The notes: generated by a model not told the origin, from the letters alone. Positions 43,870 through 55,600 are shown, counted from the stretch's first letter. The stretch is 64,000 bases of DNA from Brassica napus (GCF_020379485.1 NW_026015157.1:46879-110878); one strand, 5' to 3'. A program made the numbers and translations.

Positions 43870-46651
43870 ATGGAACAGGGGATGAACATGAGGATGAAGG
43901 TAGCGGTTACTTTCAAAGGTAGCAACTACCTTGTGTGGTCTCGGATGGTGAAGACTGCGGTGGGAAGTAAGGGTTTGTGGGGGCACATCACAACAGGGGA
44001 GGCTCCGAAACTCATTACTCAGGGAGGAGATCAAGAAGAGGTCTCCAATGAAGCGGCTGTGGAGAAATGGCAACAAGAAGACATGCTGGTGATGACGGTT
44101 CTACACGCATCCTTGGACCCAGCTATCTTGGATGCCTACAGCTACTGTGAATCAGCCAAGGAGCTGTGGGACACGCTGAAGAAGGTGTATGGGAACATTT
44201 CCAACCTCAGCCGTGTGTTTGAAGTGAAGCTAGCGATCAACCGTCTTGCACAAGAGGACATGGAGTTCACTAAGCACTTGGGGAGGTTCAGGTCCTTATG
44301 GTCAGAGCTGGAGATGCTGAGGCCGAGCACAACTGATCCAGATCAGTTGAATGAGAGGCGCGAGCAAGATAAGGTCTTTGGTCTGCTTCTCACACTGAAC
44401 CCGGCCTACACCCAGCTCATCCAGCACATGTTAAGGTCAGACAAGCTTCCGGACCTTGAGGAGGTGTGTGCACAAATCCAAAGGGAGCAGGGATCTATGG
44501 GTTTGTTTGGAGGAAAGGGGGAGCTCTCTCTTGCCAATCAAGCAGCTCATGAGGATTCAACCGAGGCTCCACAAGCAAACAAGGCATCTCACGGGAAGTA
44601 CGAGGACAGGAAGTTCAATGGCAACTGTGATCATTGCAAGAAGCATGGTCATAAGAAGAGCCAATGCTGGATACTGCACCCACACCTCAAGCCGGCCAAG
44701 TTCATGAAGGAGCGTGAGGGAAGGGCAAATGTGACTGAAGGTTCAAGTGGAGCTGGCACCAGCAAGATCAGTGAAGTGGATGGGCTTGGAGGCAATGATG
44801 GGAATGGGAAGTCTCTGGTGGCTTACACAGGCGCCTCAAGCTCCCGCAGCAATGATGACTACATCAAGAGATCAGACCTTGATGCCCTCGTCAAAATGCT
44901 AAAGGAAAACGGTAACACTTACGGTTATTCCTTTGGAGCTTCTATGATTGCATATAAGGATGATCACTTGATTAGAGAACTAGTAGAACGGTTAGAAGCT
45001 AGGAATGGGTATAGACATGCTCACATTGCTAGAACTGATAAGATGCATCCATCGCTTAGTAATCTATGCCATAATGCTAAACGAGTAAGTAAACCATTGA
45101 TTGTTGATTCTGGTGCATCACATCATATGATAAGTGATGAAAACTTGATTAAGGATATAGAACCTACACATGGGCATGTGATGATAGCAAATGGGGATAA
45201 GATACCCATTAGAGGAATAGGAAAGCTTAAGCTGTTTAACAAAGAATCTAGAGCTTTTTACATGCCTGAATTCACATCAAACCTATTATCAGTGAAGAAA
45301 TGTACTAATGATTTACAATGCAATGTTATCTTTAGTCCTAATGATGTGAAGTTTCAGGATATTGAGAGCAGCAGATTGATTGGGAAAGGGGTGACTAAGG
45401 GAGATCTCTATATGCTTGAAGAACTCACTTCTGTTCCTGATTATAGTTGCTCGTTTACTTCTGCTTCTTTGTTGAATAAAAATGCATTGTGGCATGCTAG
45501 AGTAGGACACCCTCATGTTAAAGCTTTGAACTTAATGGTACCAGGTGTTGTGTTTGAGAACAAAGATTGTGAAGCTTGTATTTTAGGCAAGCATTGTAGA
45601 ACTGTGTTTCAAAAGTCTACTACCGTTTATGATAATTGCTTTGATCTAATTCACTCAGATGTGTGGACTGCCCCTTGCTTATCTAGAGATAGTTATAAGT
45701 ATTTTGTCACATTCATTGATGAAAAATCTAAATACACCTGGTTAACCTTAATTCAGACCAAAGATAGGGTACTTGATGCATTTAGGAACTTTCAAACTTA
45801 TGTAACTAACCATTATCATGCTAAGATTAAAATTTTGAGATCAGATAATGGAGGGGAGTACACGAGTCATGCATTCAAGCAACACCTATCACAACATGGG
45901 ATCCTACATCAAACAAGCTGTCCTTATACTCCACAGCAAAATGGAGTGGCTGAGAGGAAGAATAGGCATCTCATGGAAGTGGCAAGGTCACTTATGTTTC
46001 AGAGTAATGTTCCAAAGAGATTTTGGAGTGATGCGGTTGCCACTGCTTGTTACCTGATAAACAGAACCCCAACCAAAGTTCTGAATGAGAAGGCTCCATT
46101 TGAAGTTCTGAACAGGTACAAGCCAGCTCTTGATTATTTGCGAGTCTTTGGATGCCTATGCTTTGTACTCAAACCAGGAGAGATGATCAACAAGCTAGAA
46201 GCAAGAAGCACTAAGGCTGTGTTCATAGGATACTCAGCTACACAGAAAGGATACAAATGCTATGATCCTATAGCAAGGAGAGTTCTTGTATCTAGAGATG
46301 TGAAGTTCTTGGAAGATAGAGGATACTATGAAGAAAAGAATCAAGAAGACCTGAAGGACTTAACATCAGACAAGGCCACCACCTTGCGGATCATTCTTGA
46401 AGGTCTTGGAATCAGTACATCCCAGGATCCAAGGAATCACGCAACTACACCTCCTGAAGTTGGTTCACCATCCCACCTTGATCATGAGGGAGGAGAGGAG
46501 CATGAGGAGCCTATGCAAGAGGCCAACCAAGATGAAGGAGGAGTAGAGAATGAAGGAGAAGAGAGCATAGGCTCGGATGGTCATGGACATGATCATGGTG
46601 TGACACAAACACCTTCTCAAGATGAAGTGGTAGAAGAACAACAGGAAGAAG
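43870..46651 (+). CDS. Element E Gag-protease-integrase, 3' truncated (about 927 codons)
   Basis: ATG (MEQGMN) begins about 200 bp after the PBS. Gag has NYLVWSRMV, and the CCHC knuckle CDHCKKHGHKKSQC lies near residue 253. Protease DSGASHHM is near 412. The integrase zinc region has HARVGHPH (about 540) and CEACILGKHC; its core has SDVW, SDNGGEY (about 657) and ERKNRHL. The frame reaches the acidic linker and VLRR, where related proteins read LRRSTR, then enters the F LTR and stops at 46692 after about 13 foreign codons. RT and RNase H are lost, so it can no longer be autonomous. No internal stop or frameshift precedes the break. Confidence 0.92.
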
Positions 46652-47242
46652 TGTTAAGAAGAGAGCCTTATGGTATGAAGAGGAGACCTTAGGAAGTGTA
46701 GAAGCATTAGAGAGGAAGATAGAAGCATCTTGTACGGACTGTACGGATAGGGCAAAGGGTACGGACGATCAGGCCGTACCATCATGCGCGGTTAAGGGGT
46801 TACTCAGCTCAGGTAAAAGTAAACCAGCTAGAGTTACTTTACCTTAAGGCTGAGCTTGATCCGAACGTTGAGAGGATAAGGAGGAACGCGTCTGACAGTC
46901 TGGCAAGAGCTGGAAAGGTAAAGGCATATTCAAAGATGCCTTACACATGTGGAGACTCTCATTGGAAGGATTCAAATGCGCCCTTAGCTGTATCTTGACT
47001 TCACATGCTTTCTCCTTTATGCAGTCTAAACCCTAGTGTCTTAAGCTTCATATATAAGTGTAAACTCTCTCTGATTAATCAATTAATGCGAATCATGTTA
47101 CTCTCTCTCTAGTCTCTCTCTTGTTCATCATGGTTCATACATAAATCTCTCCATTTCTTTCACAATCTCTCCTAAACTTCTCTTAATCTCTTACCAAATC
47201 TCTCTTAATCTCTCAATACCTATTCTACTCTCTAATCTCATA
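46652..47242 (+). repeat. Element F 5' LTR
   Basis: U3 has a TTGTACGGA site (46730-46738) and more GTACGG/CCGTAC to 46780. TATATAAG lies at 47051-47058. It ends in TCTCATA. Confidence 0.95.
46730..46780 (+). promoter_or_regulatory. GTAC-core motif cluster in F U3
   Basis: It contains the reverse complement of the SBP-box consensus TNCGTACAA and three more GTACGG or CCGTAC cores within 51 bp, about 270-320 bp upstream of the TATA box. The same cluster is in the 3' LTR (about 52125-52175). Confidence 0.5.
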
Positions 47243-47255
47243 TGGTATCAGAGCC
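47243..47255 (+). promoter_or_regulatory. Primer binding site of element F
   Basis: TGGTATCAGAGCC begins at the base after the LTR. Confidence 0.93.
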
Positions 47256-47334
47256 AGGTTGGCTTTGGTATTGAGAGACCCTTGTTCCTTTCTTTACATT
47301 TGCGAGTTTGTTCTTGTGTGATAAAGAAGAGGAG

Positions 47335-50300
47335 ATGGAGACGACCAACTTTAGCAAACTGGTGACGGTTCCGGTTGCACTGAAGGGAGGCTCGAACTAC
47401 TTGATGTGGTCCCAGTTGGTGAGGACTACCATTGGAAGGCTAGGGCTGTGGAACCACATCACAGATGATGGTCCGGAGCCAGTGGCCAAAGAAGATGAAG
47501 AAGAAGGCGACGGGAAGACTCTTGCGGTAGCTGAAGCAAAGAGATGGGTCCAAGAGGATTTGATGGTGCTGTCTGTGCTCCATGCCTCTCTGGAGCTCCC
47601 CATACTTGAAGCGTACGTGCACTTTGAGACTCCTAAGCGCCTTTGGGACATGCTCCATAAGAGGTATGGAAACAAGTCCAACATAAGTCGGGTGTTTGAT
47701 CTGAAGCAAACCATCAGTGTCTTGAGGCAAGATGGAGAAGATCTCACCAAGCACATGGGGAAGTTTGGAGCTTTGTGGTCCGAACTTGAGAGTCTTAGAC
47801 CCAACACTACTGATGAGGAATCGCTCATTGAGAGGAGAGAGCAAGATCAGGTGTTTGGGCTATTGATGACTCTAGATGAAAGCTACCAGGATGTGATCAA
47901 GCATATCCTGAGATCACCAACTCTCCCATCCATGGAGGAGGTATGCGCACAACTTCAGAAGGAGGAAGGCTCTCTTGGGTTGTTTGGAGGCAAGAAGGGG
48001 ATGTCCACGGCTCATAAAGCAGAAGAGGCACAAGCAAACAAGGCAGCGTACCGTGGAGATGGAAGGAAGTATGAGAAGTATGAGGGAAGCTGTGAGCATT
48101 GCAAGCGGCAGGGGCATAAGAAGAGTCAGTGCTGGATCCTACATCCACACCTCAGGCCTAGCAAGTTCAACAAGGATAGAGAAGCTAAGGCTCACCTTTC
48201 TGCTGAAGCAAGTGGTGCCGGCTCATCAGGGGCTAGTCCAAATGTCAAGGCGGGTGAAAGTGAAGGCAGAGCTCTAACTTCTCAGGAGGTGATCACCAAG
48301 GCTGACTTTGAGGCTTTCATCCGAGCCCTCAAGGAGTCTGGTAAAATGCTAGGCAACACTCTTGGATACTCATACTCTGCTCATACATTACCTAGTATCT
48401 CTGATAAACTGCTAGACATGTTTAAAATCTCATGTACTGCCACTGCTCATACTAGCATAACTGATAGATTGTTAGGAGTAGTCAAGAGCCTGAAAGCTGA
48501 AAATGAAACATCTAGAACCAATACTGCTAGGAGCTTGCATAAACCATTGATAATTGATTCTGGTGCATCTCATCACATGATTAGTGATAACAATCTGATA
48601 AAAGACATAGAACCTGCCCTTGGACATGTTATGATTGCAAATGGAGATAGAATTCCCATTAGGGGCATTGGTAAACTGAACTTGTTTAATAAGGAGTCAA
48701 AAGCCTTTTACATGCCTGAGTTCACCTCTAATCTTTTATCAGTTAAGAAATGCACTACTGATCTTCAATGCAATGTTATTTTCAGTCCTAATGATGTTAA
48801 GTTTCAGGATATTAAGAGCAGTAAGTTGATTGGGCAAGGAGCTACCAAGGGGGATCTTTACATGATTGAAGACCTTGCACCTATTTCTAGTTCTTGTTTC
48901 TCGTTTAGTTCTGTTTCTTCCTTAAGTACTGATGCTCTGTGGCATGCTAGGCTAGGACATCCACATGTTAGGGCTTTAAGCATTATGTTACCAGGTGTCA
49001 TGTTTAAAAATAATGATTGTGAGGCATGTATTTTGGGCAAACATTGTAAGACTGTTTTTCAGAGATCATCTACTCTTTATGCAAACTGCTTTGATTTAAT
49101 TCACTCTGATGTTTGGACGGCACCTTGCTTATCTAGGGATGATTACAAGTATTATGTCACATTCATTGATGAAAAATCCAAATACACCTGGTTAACATTG
49201 ATTAAAACTAAAGATAGGGTCCTTGATGCATTTAAAAATTTTCAAGCCTATGTGACTAACCAATATCATGCCAAGATTAAGATTTTCAGGTCTGATAATG
49301 GTGGGGAGTATACTGGGCATGCATTTCGTGATCACCTTGCTCAGCATGGGATTCTTCACCAGACTAGCTGCCCATACACTCCACAGCAGAATGGAGTTGC
49401 GGAAAGGAAGAACAGACATCTCATGGAGGTGTCCCGGTCCATGATGTTCCACAAAGGGGTTCCCAAGAGGTATTGGAGTGATGCTGTGATGACTGCGTGC
49501 TATCTCATCAACAGGATACCAACCAGGATCTTGGCAGATCAGTCTCCATTTGAGGTACTCAACAAGAGCAGGCCAGTCTTGGATCACCTGAGGACCTTTG
49601 GATGCGTGTGTTATGTTCTTGTACCAGGCGAGCAGAGAAACAAACTAGAAGCAAAGAGCACCAAGGCTATGATGATTGGGTATTCTACTTCACAGAAGGG
49701 ATACAAATGCTATGATCCTACTGCTAGGAGAGTCCTAGTGTCAAGGGATGTCAGATTCATGGAAGACAAAGGATACTATGATGAGCAGACATGGAAAGAC
49801 TTGGAGGATCTCTCCCAGCCATCAGAAAGAGCTGCTTGCTTGAGAAACATCCTAGAGGGGCTCGGAATTGGAGTGTCCCAGGATCAGAGTAGGCGTCCAG
49901 AACCTACTCCAGCTGCAGCAGAAGAACCATCCCACTTTGCACATGAGGGGGGAAGTGAATCAGTATCTGAACTAGAGGACCAAGGCTTAGAAGAGGCCGG
50001 TGAGCTAGGAAACAGAGGAACTGATTCTCCTGTCCAAAGTGGAGAAGGATCAGCAAGGGAAGAACTGAATGAAAGTCAGAATGACGAAGATCAGAGACAA
50101 GGAGAAGCTAGAGCTGAAGCTGAAGAACAGACTGAAGCAGTGACTCCACAAGTAGAAGAAGAACAAGAAATGGCGCAAGAAGGGCCAGTGTTGAGAAGGA
50201 GTACAAGGCTGAGAAAGGATCCTTCTAGTTGGGTAAACACGAGAGTGTACTACAATGCCCAAGCTGTGAAGCATCCTACTCAGGCCGTGTGTTCTTTTGC

Positions 50301-51906
50301 TCAATATCCAGAAGCACATTGTGCTTTCATGGTAAACTTAGATGAGAATCACATTCCAAGAAGCTATGAAGAGGCAATGGAAGATAAGGAATGGAAGGAA
50401 TCAGTAGGAGCTGAATCAGGAGCTATGATAAAGAATGATACATGGTATGAGAGTGAACTACCAAAAGGGAAGAAAGCTGTGTCTAGTAGATGGATCTTTA
50501 CAATCAAGTACAAGGCTGATGGGTCGATTGAGAGGAAGAAGACTAGACTAGTAGCAAGAGGGTTCACTCAGACATATGGAGAGGATTACATTGAGACATT
50601 TGCTCCAGTAGCCAAGCTACACACCATTAGGATTATTTTAAGCTTGGCTGTGAACCTTGGATGGGGATTGTGGCAAATGGATGTAAAGAATGCATTTCTG
50701 CAAGGAGAGCTTGAGGATGAAGTGTATATGTATCCTCCACCAGGCCTAGAACATCTAGTAAAGAGAGGGAATGTTCTGAGGCTAAAGAAAGCCATTTATG
50801 GGTTGAAGCAATCACCAAGAGCTTGGTATAACAAGTTGAGCACAACTCTGAATGGCCGAGGCTTCAAGAAGTCTGAACTAGACCACACCCTCTTCACTCT
50901 TACCACTACCTCAGGTATGATTGCACTCCTTGTGTATGTTGATGATATCATTATCACAGGGAGTGACAAGGAAGGTATCATAGCAACCAAGGAGTTCCTT
51001 AAATCCATGTTTGAGATTAAAGACTTGGGAGAAATGAAATACTTTCTTGGAATTGAGATATGTAGATCCAAGGAAGGGTTGTTCATGTCCCAAAGAAAGT
51101 ATACACTTGATCTTTTGAAAGGTGCAGGTGCTTATGGAGGCAAGACAGCAAGGATGCCTATGGAGGATGGCTACAAAGTCCCACGAGAGGGGGAGATTGA
51201 AGACAGCAAACCTTACCAGGATCCTAAACTCTATAGAAAACTAGTTGGTAAATTGATTTACCTTACCATTACAAGGCCTGATATATGTTTTGCCGTGAAT
51301 CAGGTGAGCCAACACATGCAGCTTCCCAAGGAACATCACTGGCGCATGGTGGAGAGGCTGTTGATGTATCTGAATGGCTCGCCGGATCAAGGAGTATGGA
51401 TGGGATGCAATGGAAGCTCAGAAGTGGTGGGCTATTGTGATGCTGATTGGGCAGGAGATAGAGCTGACAGGAGATCAACAACCGGCTATTGCACATTCAT
51501 TGGAGGCAACTTGGTAACTTGGAAGAGCAAGAAGCAGAAGGTGGTGTCATGCTCAAGTGCTGAAGCTGAGTATAGAGCTATGCTGAAGCTTACAAACGAG
51601 TTGGTATGGATCAAAGGCATCTTGAAGCACTTGGAGATTGATCAAGCCACTCCAATGACAATGCATTGCGACAATCAAGCTGCCATTCACATTGCATCCA
51701 ACTCGGTGTTCCATGAGAGAACCAAGCACATTGAGGTTGATTGCCACAAAGTAAGACAGATGATTGTGCTTGGAGTGATCTTACCTTGCTACACGAGAAG
51801 TGAAGATCAGTTGGCTGATGTGTTCACCAAGGCTGCGAGACAGAAGACTATGGAGTCCATTCACATTAGATTGGGACTCATAGATCTTGGGAAGAGAAGG
51901 AGCTGA
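47335..51906 (+). CDS. Element F Gag-Pol polyprotein (1,523 aa)
   Basis: The start is the ATG at 47335 (METTNF), matching the MEN and MEQ starts of C and E. The frame is open upstream to 47308, but only a TTG lies there. Gag has NYLMWSQLV, and the CCHC knuckle CEHCKRQGHKKSQC lies near residue 252. Protease DSGASHHM is near 407. The integrase zinc region starts at HARLGHPH (about 535); the core has SDVW, SDNGGEY (about 652) and ERKNRHL. A long acidic linker precedes VLRRSTR. RT has YVDD near 1201, and RNase H has CDADWAGD near 1368, SSAEAEYR and HCDNQAA. All catalytic motifs are intact and no frame break is seen. It is closely related to G and E. Confidence 0.96.
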   Translation: METTNFSKLVTVPVALKGGSNYLMWSQLVRTTIGRLGLWNHITDDGPEPVAKEDEEEGDGKTLAVAEAKRWVQEDLMVLSVLHASLELPILEAYVHFETPKRLWDMLHKRYGNKSNISRVFDLKQTISVLRQDGEDLTKHMGKFGALWSELESLRPNTTDEESLIERREQDQVFGLLMTLDESYQDVIKHILRSPTLPSMEEVCAQLQKEEGSLGLFGGKKGMSTAHKAEEAQANKAAYRGDGRKYEKYEGSCEHCKRQGHKKSQCWILHPHLRPSKFNKDREAKAHLSAEASGAGSSGASPNVKAGESEGRALTSQEVITKADFEAFIRALKESGKMLGNTLGYSYSAHTLPSISDKLLDMFKISCTATAHTSITDRLLGVVKSLKAENETSRTNTARSLHKPLIIDSGASHHMISDNNLIKDIEPALGHVMIANGDRIPIRGIGKLNLFNKESKAFYMPEFTSNLLSVKKCTTDLQCNVIFSPNDVKFQDIKSSKLIGQGATKGDLYMIEDLAPISSSCFSFSSVSSLSTDALWHARLGHPHVRALSIMLPGVMFKNNDCEACILGKHCKTVFQRSSTLYANCFDLIHSDVWTAPCLSRDDYKYYVTFIDEKSKYTWLTLIKTKDRVLDAFKNFQAYVTNQYHAKIKIFRSDNGGEYTGHAFRDHLAQHGILHQTSCPYTPQQNGVAERKNRHLMEVSRSMMFHKGVPKRYWSDAVMTACYLINRIPTRILADQSPFEVLNKSRPVLDHLRTFGCVCYVLVPGEQRNKLEAKSTKAMMIGYSTSQKGYKCYDPTARRVLVSRDVRFMEDKGYYDEQTWKDLEDLSQPSERAACLRNILEGLGIGVSQDQSRRPEPTPAAAEEPSHFAHEGGSESVSELEDQGLEEAGELGNRGTDSPVQSGEGSAREELNESQNDEDQRQGEARAEAEEQTEAVTPQVEEEQEMAQEGPVLRRSTRLRKDPSSWVNTRVYYNAQAVKHPTQAVCSFAQYPEAHCAFMVNLDENHIPRSYEEAMEDKEWKESVGAESGAMIKNDTWYESELPKGKKAVSSRWIFTIKYKADGSIERKKTRLVARGFTQTYGEDYIETFAPVAKLHTIRIILSLAVNLGWGLWQMDVKNAFLQGELEDEVYMYPPPGLEHLVKRGNVLRLKKAIYGLKQSPRAWYNKLSTTLNGRGFKKSELDHTLFTLTTTSGMIALLVYVDDIIITGSDKEGIIATKEFLKSMFEIKDLGEMKYFLGIEICRSKEGLFMSQRKYTLDLLKGAGAYGGKTARMPMEDGYKVPREGEIEDSKPYQDPKLYRKLVGKLIYLTITRPDICFAVNQVSQHMQLPKEHHWRMVERLLMYLNGSPDQGVWMGCNGSSEVVGYCDADWAGDRADRRSTTGYCTFIGGNLVTWKSKKQKVVSCSSAEAEYRAMLKLTNELVWIKGILKHLEIDQATPMTMHCDNQAAIHIASNSVFHERTKHIEVDCHKVRQMIVLGVILPCYTRSEDQLADVFTKAARQKTMESIHIRLGLIDLGKRRS

Positions 51907-52046
51907 TCCCCTCAGCTGTGAGATCTTTACTCTTTTTCCCTCATTAAGGTTTTATCCCAATGGGTTTTCCTTAGTGAGGTTTTTAATGAGGAAGGTCTCA
52001 TGGCTGTCCAAGCTTAGACTGTCACAAAGCTAAGCTTGAGGGGGAG
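51907..52046 (+). other. Element F 3' untranslated module: hairpin II and PPT
   Basis: Hairpin II (51939-51979) pairs CCTCATTAAGG with CCTTAGTGAGG. Relative to A, one C-G pair has become T-A. An AAGCTTAG/CTAAGCTT inverted repeat leads into the PPT GAGGGGGAG (52038-52046). Confidence 0.75.
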
Positions 52047-52637
52047 TGTTAAGAAGAGAGCCTTATGGTATGAAGAGGAGACCTTAGGAAGTGTAGAAGC
52101 ATTAGAGAGGAAGATAGAAGCATCTTGTACGGACTGTACGGATAGGGCAAAGGGTACGGACGATCAGGCCGTACCATCATGCGCGGTTAAGGGGTTACTC
52201 AGCTCAGGTAAAAGTAAACCAGCTAGAGTTACTTTACCTTAAGGCTGAGCTTGATCCGAACGTTGAGAGGATAAGGAGGAACGCGTCTGACAGTCTGGCA
52301 AGAGCTGGAAAGGTAAAGGCATATTCAAAGATGCCTTACACATGTGGAGACTCTCATTGGAAGGATTCAAATGCGCCCTTAGCTGTATCTTGACTTCACA
52401 TGCTTTCTCCTTTATGCAGTCTAAACCCTAGTGTCTTAAGCTTCATATATAAGTGTAAACTCTCTCTGATTAATCAATTAATGCGAATCATGTTACTCTC
52501 TCTCTAGTCTCTCTCTTGTTCATCATGGTTCATACATAAATCTCTCCATTTCTTTCACAATCTCTCCTAAACTTCTCTTAATCTCTTACCAAATCTCTCT
52601 TAATCTCTCAATACCTATTCTACTCTCTAATCTCATA
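52047..52637 (+). repeat. Element F 3' LTR
   Basis: 591 bp, with no difference found from the 5' LTR. Satellite follows at once without a target duplicate. Confidence 0.95.
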
Positions 52638-55600
52638 ACTTTATGTATCCATATCAAGCTTTTCACAAAGATATTCATCCTGGTTTCATTGGAACGACGA
52701 AGAAGCTGTCCTATTCCGAAACTGGGAAAGTGGAATCACCTGATTTGAAAGTGGGATAACTTCTTCTTGCCAACTCCTATGAGATTTATTCAACTTCCTG
52801 GTGATTCTCCACCACTTTATGTATCCAAATAAAGCTTCTCACAAAGAGATTCATCCTGGTTTGATTGGAACGACGAAGAAGCTGTCCTATTCCCAAACTG
52901 GGAAACTGGAATCACCTGATTTGAAAGTGGAATAACTTCTTCTTGCCAACTCCTATGAGATTTATTCAACTTCCTGGTGATTCTCCACCACTTTATGTAT
53001 CCAAATAATGCTTCTCACAAAGAGATTCATCCTGGTTTTATTGGAACGACGAAGAAGCTGTCCTATTCCCAAACTGGGAAACTGGAATCACCTGATTTGA
53101 AAGTGGAATAACTTCTTCTTGCCAACTCCTATGAGATTTATTCAACTTCCTGGTGATTCTCCACCACTTTATGTATCCAAATCAAGCTTCTCACAAAGTG
53201 AGTCATCCTGGTTTGATTGGAACGACGAAAAAGCTGTCTTATTCCCAATCTGGGAAACTGGAATCACCTGATTTGAAAGTGGGATAACTTCTTCTTGCCA
53301 ACTCCTATGAATTTATTCAACTTCCTGGTGATTCTCCACCACTTTATGTATCCAAATCAAGCTTCTCACAAAGAGATTCATCCTGGTTTCATTGGAACGA
53401 CGAAGAAGCTGTCCTATTCCGAAACTGGGAAACTGGAATCACCTGATTTGAAAGTGGGATAACTTCTTCTTGCCAACTCCTATGAGATTTATTCAACTTC
53501 CTGGTGATTCTCCACCACTTTGTGTATCCATATCAAGCTTCTCACAAAGATATTCATCCTGGTTTCATTGGAACGACGAAGAAGCTGTCCTATTCCGAAA
53601 CTGGGAAACTGGAATCACCTGATTTGAAAGTGGGATAACTTCTTCTTGCCAACTCCTATGAGATTTATTCAACTTCCTGGTGATTCTCCACCACTTTATG
53701 TATCCAAATAAAGCTTCTCACAAAGAGATTCATCCTGGTTTGATTGGAACGACGAAGAAGCTGTCCTATTCCCAAACTGGGAAACTGGAATCACCTGATT
53801 TGAAAGTGGAATAACTTCTTCTTGCCAACTCCTATGAGATTTATTCAACTTCCTGGTGATTCTCCACCACTTTATGTATCCAAATAAAGCTTGTCACAAA
53901 GAGATTCATCCTGGTTTGATTGGAACGACGAAGAAGCTGTCCTATTCCCAAACTGGGAAACTGGAATCACCTGATTTGAAAGTGGGATAACTTCTTCTTG
54001 CCAACTCCTATGAGATTTATTCAACTTCCTGGTGATTCTCCACCACTTTATGTATCCAAATAAAGCTTCTCACAAAGTGATTCATCCTGGTTTGATTGGA
54101 ACGACGAAAAAGCTGTCTTATTCCCAAACTGAGAAACTGGAATCACCTGATTTAAAAGTGGGATAACTTCTTCATCCCAACTCCTATGAGATTTATTCAA
54201 CTTCCTGGTGATTCTCCACCACTTTATGTATCCAAATCAAGCTTCTCACAAAGTGAGTCATCCTGGTTTGATTGGAACGACGATGAAGCTGTGCTATTCC
54301 CAAACTGGGAAACTGGAATCACCTGATTTGAAAGTGGGATAACTTCTTCTTGCCAACTCCTATGAGATTTATTCAACTTCCTGGTGATTCTCCACCACTT
54401 TATGTATCCAAATCAAGCTTCTCACAAAGTGATTCATCCTGGTTTGATTGGAACGACGAGAAGTTGTCCTATTCCCAAACTGGGAAACTGGAATCACCTG
54501 ATTTGAAAGTGGGATAACTTCTTCTTGCCAACTCCTATGAGATTTATTCAACTTCCTGGTGATTCTCCACCACTTTATGTATCCAAATCAAGCTTCTCAC
54601 GAAGAGATTCATCCTGGTTTGATTGGAACGACGAAGAAGCTGTCTTTTCCCCAAACTGGGAAACTGGAATCACCTGATTTGAAAGTGGGATAACTTCTTC
54701 ATCCCAACTCCTATGAGATTTATTCAACTTCCTGGTGATTCTCCACCACTTTATGTATCCAAATCAAGCTTCTCACAAAGTGATTCATCCTGGTTTGATT
54801 GGAACGACGATGAAGCTGTGCTATTCCCAAACTGGGAAACTGGAATCACCTGATTTGAAAGTGGGATAACTTCTTCATCCCAACTCCTATGAGATTTATT
54901 CAACTTCCTGGTGATTCTCCACCACTTTATGTATCCAAATCAAGCTTCTCACAAAGTGATTCATCCTGGTTTGATTGGAACGACGATGAAGCTGTGCTAT
55001 TCCCAAACTGGGAAACTGGAATCACCTGATTTGAAAGTGGGATAACTTCTTCTTGCCAACTCCTATGAGATTTATTTAACTTCCTGGTGATTCTCCACCA
55101 CTTTATGTATCCAAATCAAGCTTCTCACAAAGTGATTCATCCTGGTTTGATTGGAACGACGATGAAGCTGTGCTATTCCCAAACTGGAAAACTGGAATCA
55201 CCTGATTTGAAAGTGGGATAACTTCTTCATCCCAACTCCTATGAGATTTATTCAACTTCCTGGTGATTTTCCACCACTTTAGGTATCCAAATCAAGCTTC
55301 TCACAAAGTGATTCATCCTGGTTTGATTGGAACGACGAAGAAGCTGTCTTATTCCCAAACTGGGAAACTGAAATCACCTGATTTGAAAGTGGGATAACTC
55401 CTTCATCCCAATCCTATGAGATTTATTCAACTTCCTGGTGATTCTCCACCACTTTATGTATCAAAATCAAGCTTCTCACAAAGTGATTCATCCTGGCTTG
55501 ATTGGAACGACGAGGAAGTTGTCATATTCTCAAACTGGGAAACTGGAATCACCTGATTTGAAAGTGGGATAACTTCTTTTTGCCAACTCCTATGAGATTT

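Larger units (their letters stand above)
37557..46651 (+). mobile_element. Element E: truncated copia element, 5' LTR split by B'
   Basis: It starts TGTTGAGTTGAG inside the pol of G and runs on the plus strand. Its 5' LTR is in two parts (37557-37899 and 43434-43656) separated by B'. The PBS and gag through integrase follow. RT, RNase H, the PPT and the 3' LTR are absent because the sequence passes into the 5' LTR of F at 46652. The candidate left target duplicate is CACAA (37552-37556); no right partner exists in the window. Confidence 0.88.
46652..52637 (+). mobile_element. Element F: complete autonomous Ty1/copia retrotransposon
   Basis: A 5,986-bp element with 591-bp LTRs that I read as identical, an intact PBS, PPT and gag-pol, and TG...CATA ends. 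It has no target site duplication: the left flank is E integrase-linker coding and the right flank is satellite (ACTTTATG). It therefore did not simply insert and stay; recombination or deletion at the LTR edges is implied. With C it is the best candidate source of retrotransposition proteins here. Confidence 0.95.

Noticed and set aside
47308..47334. Upstream extension of F gag-pol from 47308
   Set aside because: The codon is TTG. The first ATG is 47335 and matches the starts of C and E.
47397..47844. Opposite-strand ORFs of 130-143 codons within F gag
   Set aside because: They are shadows of gag-pol codon structure on the other strand and have no recognised domain.
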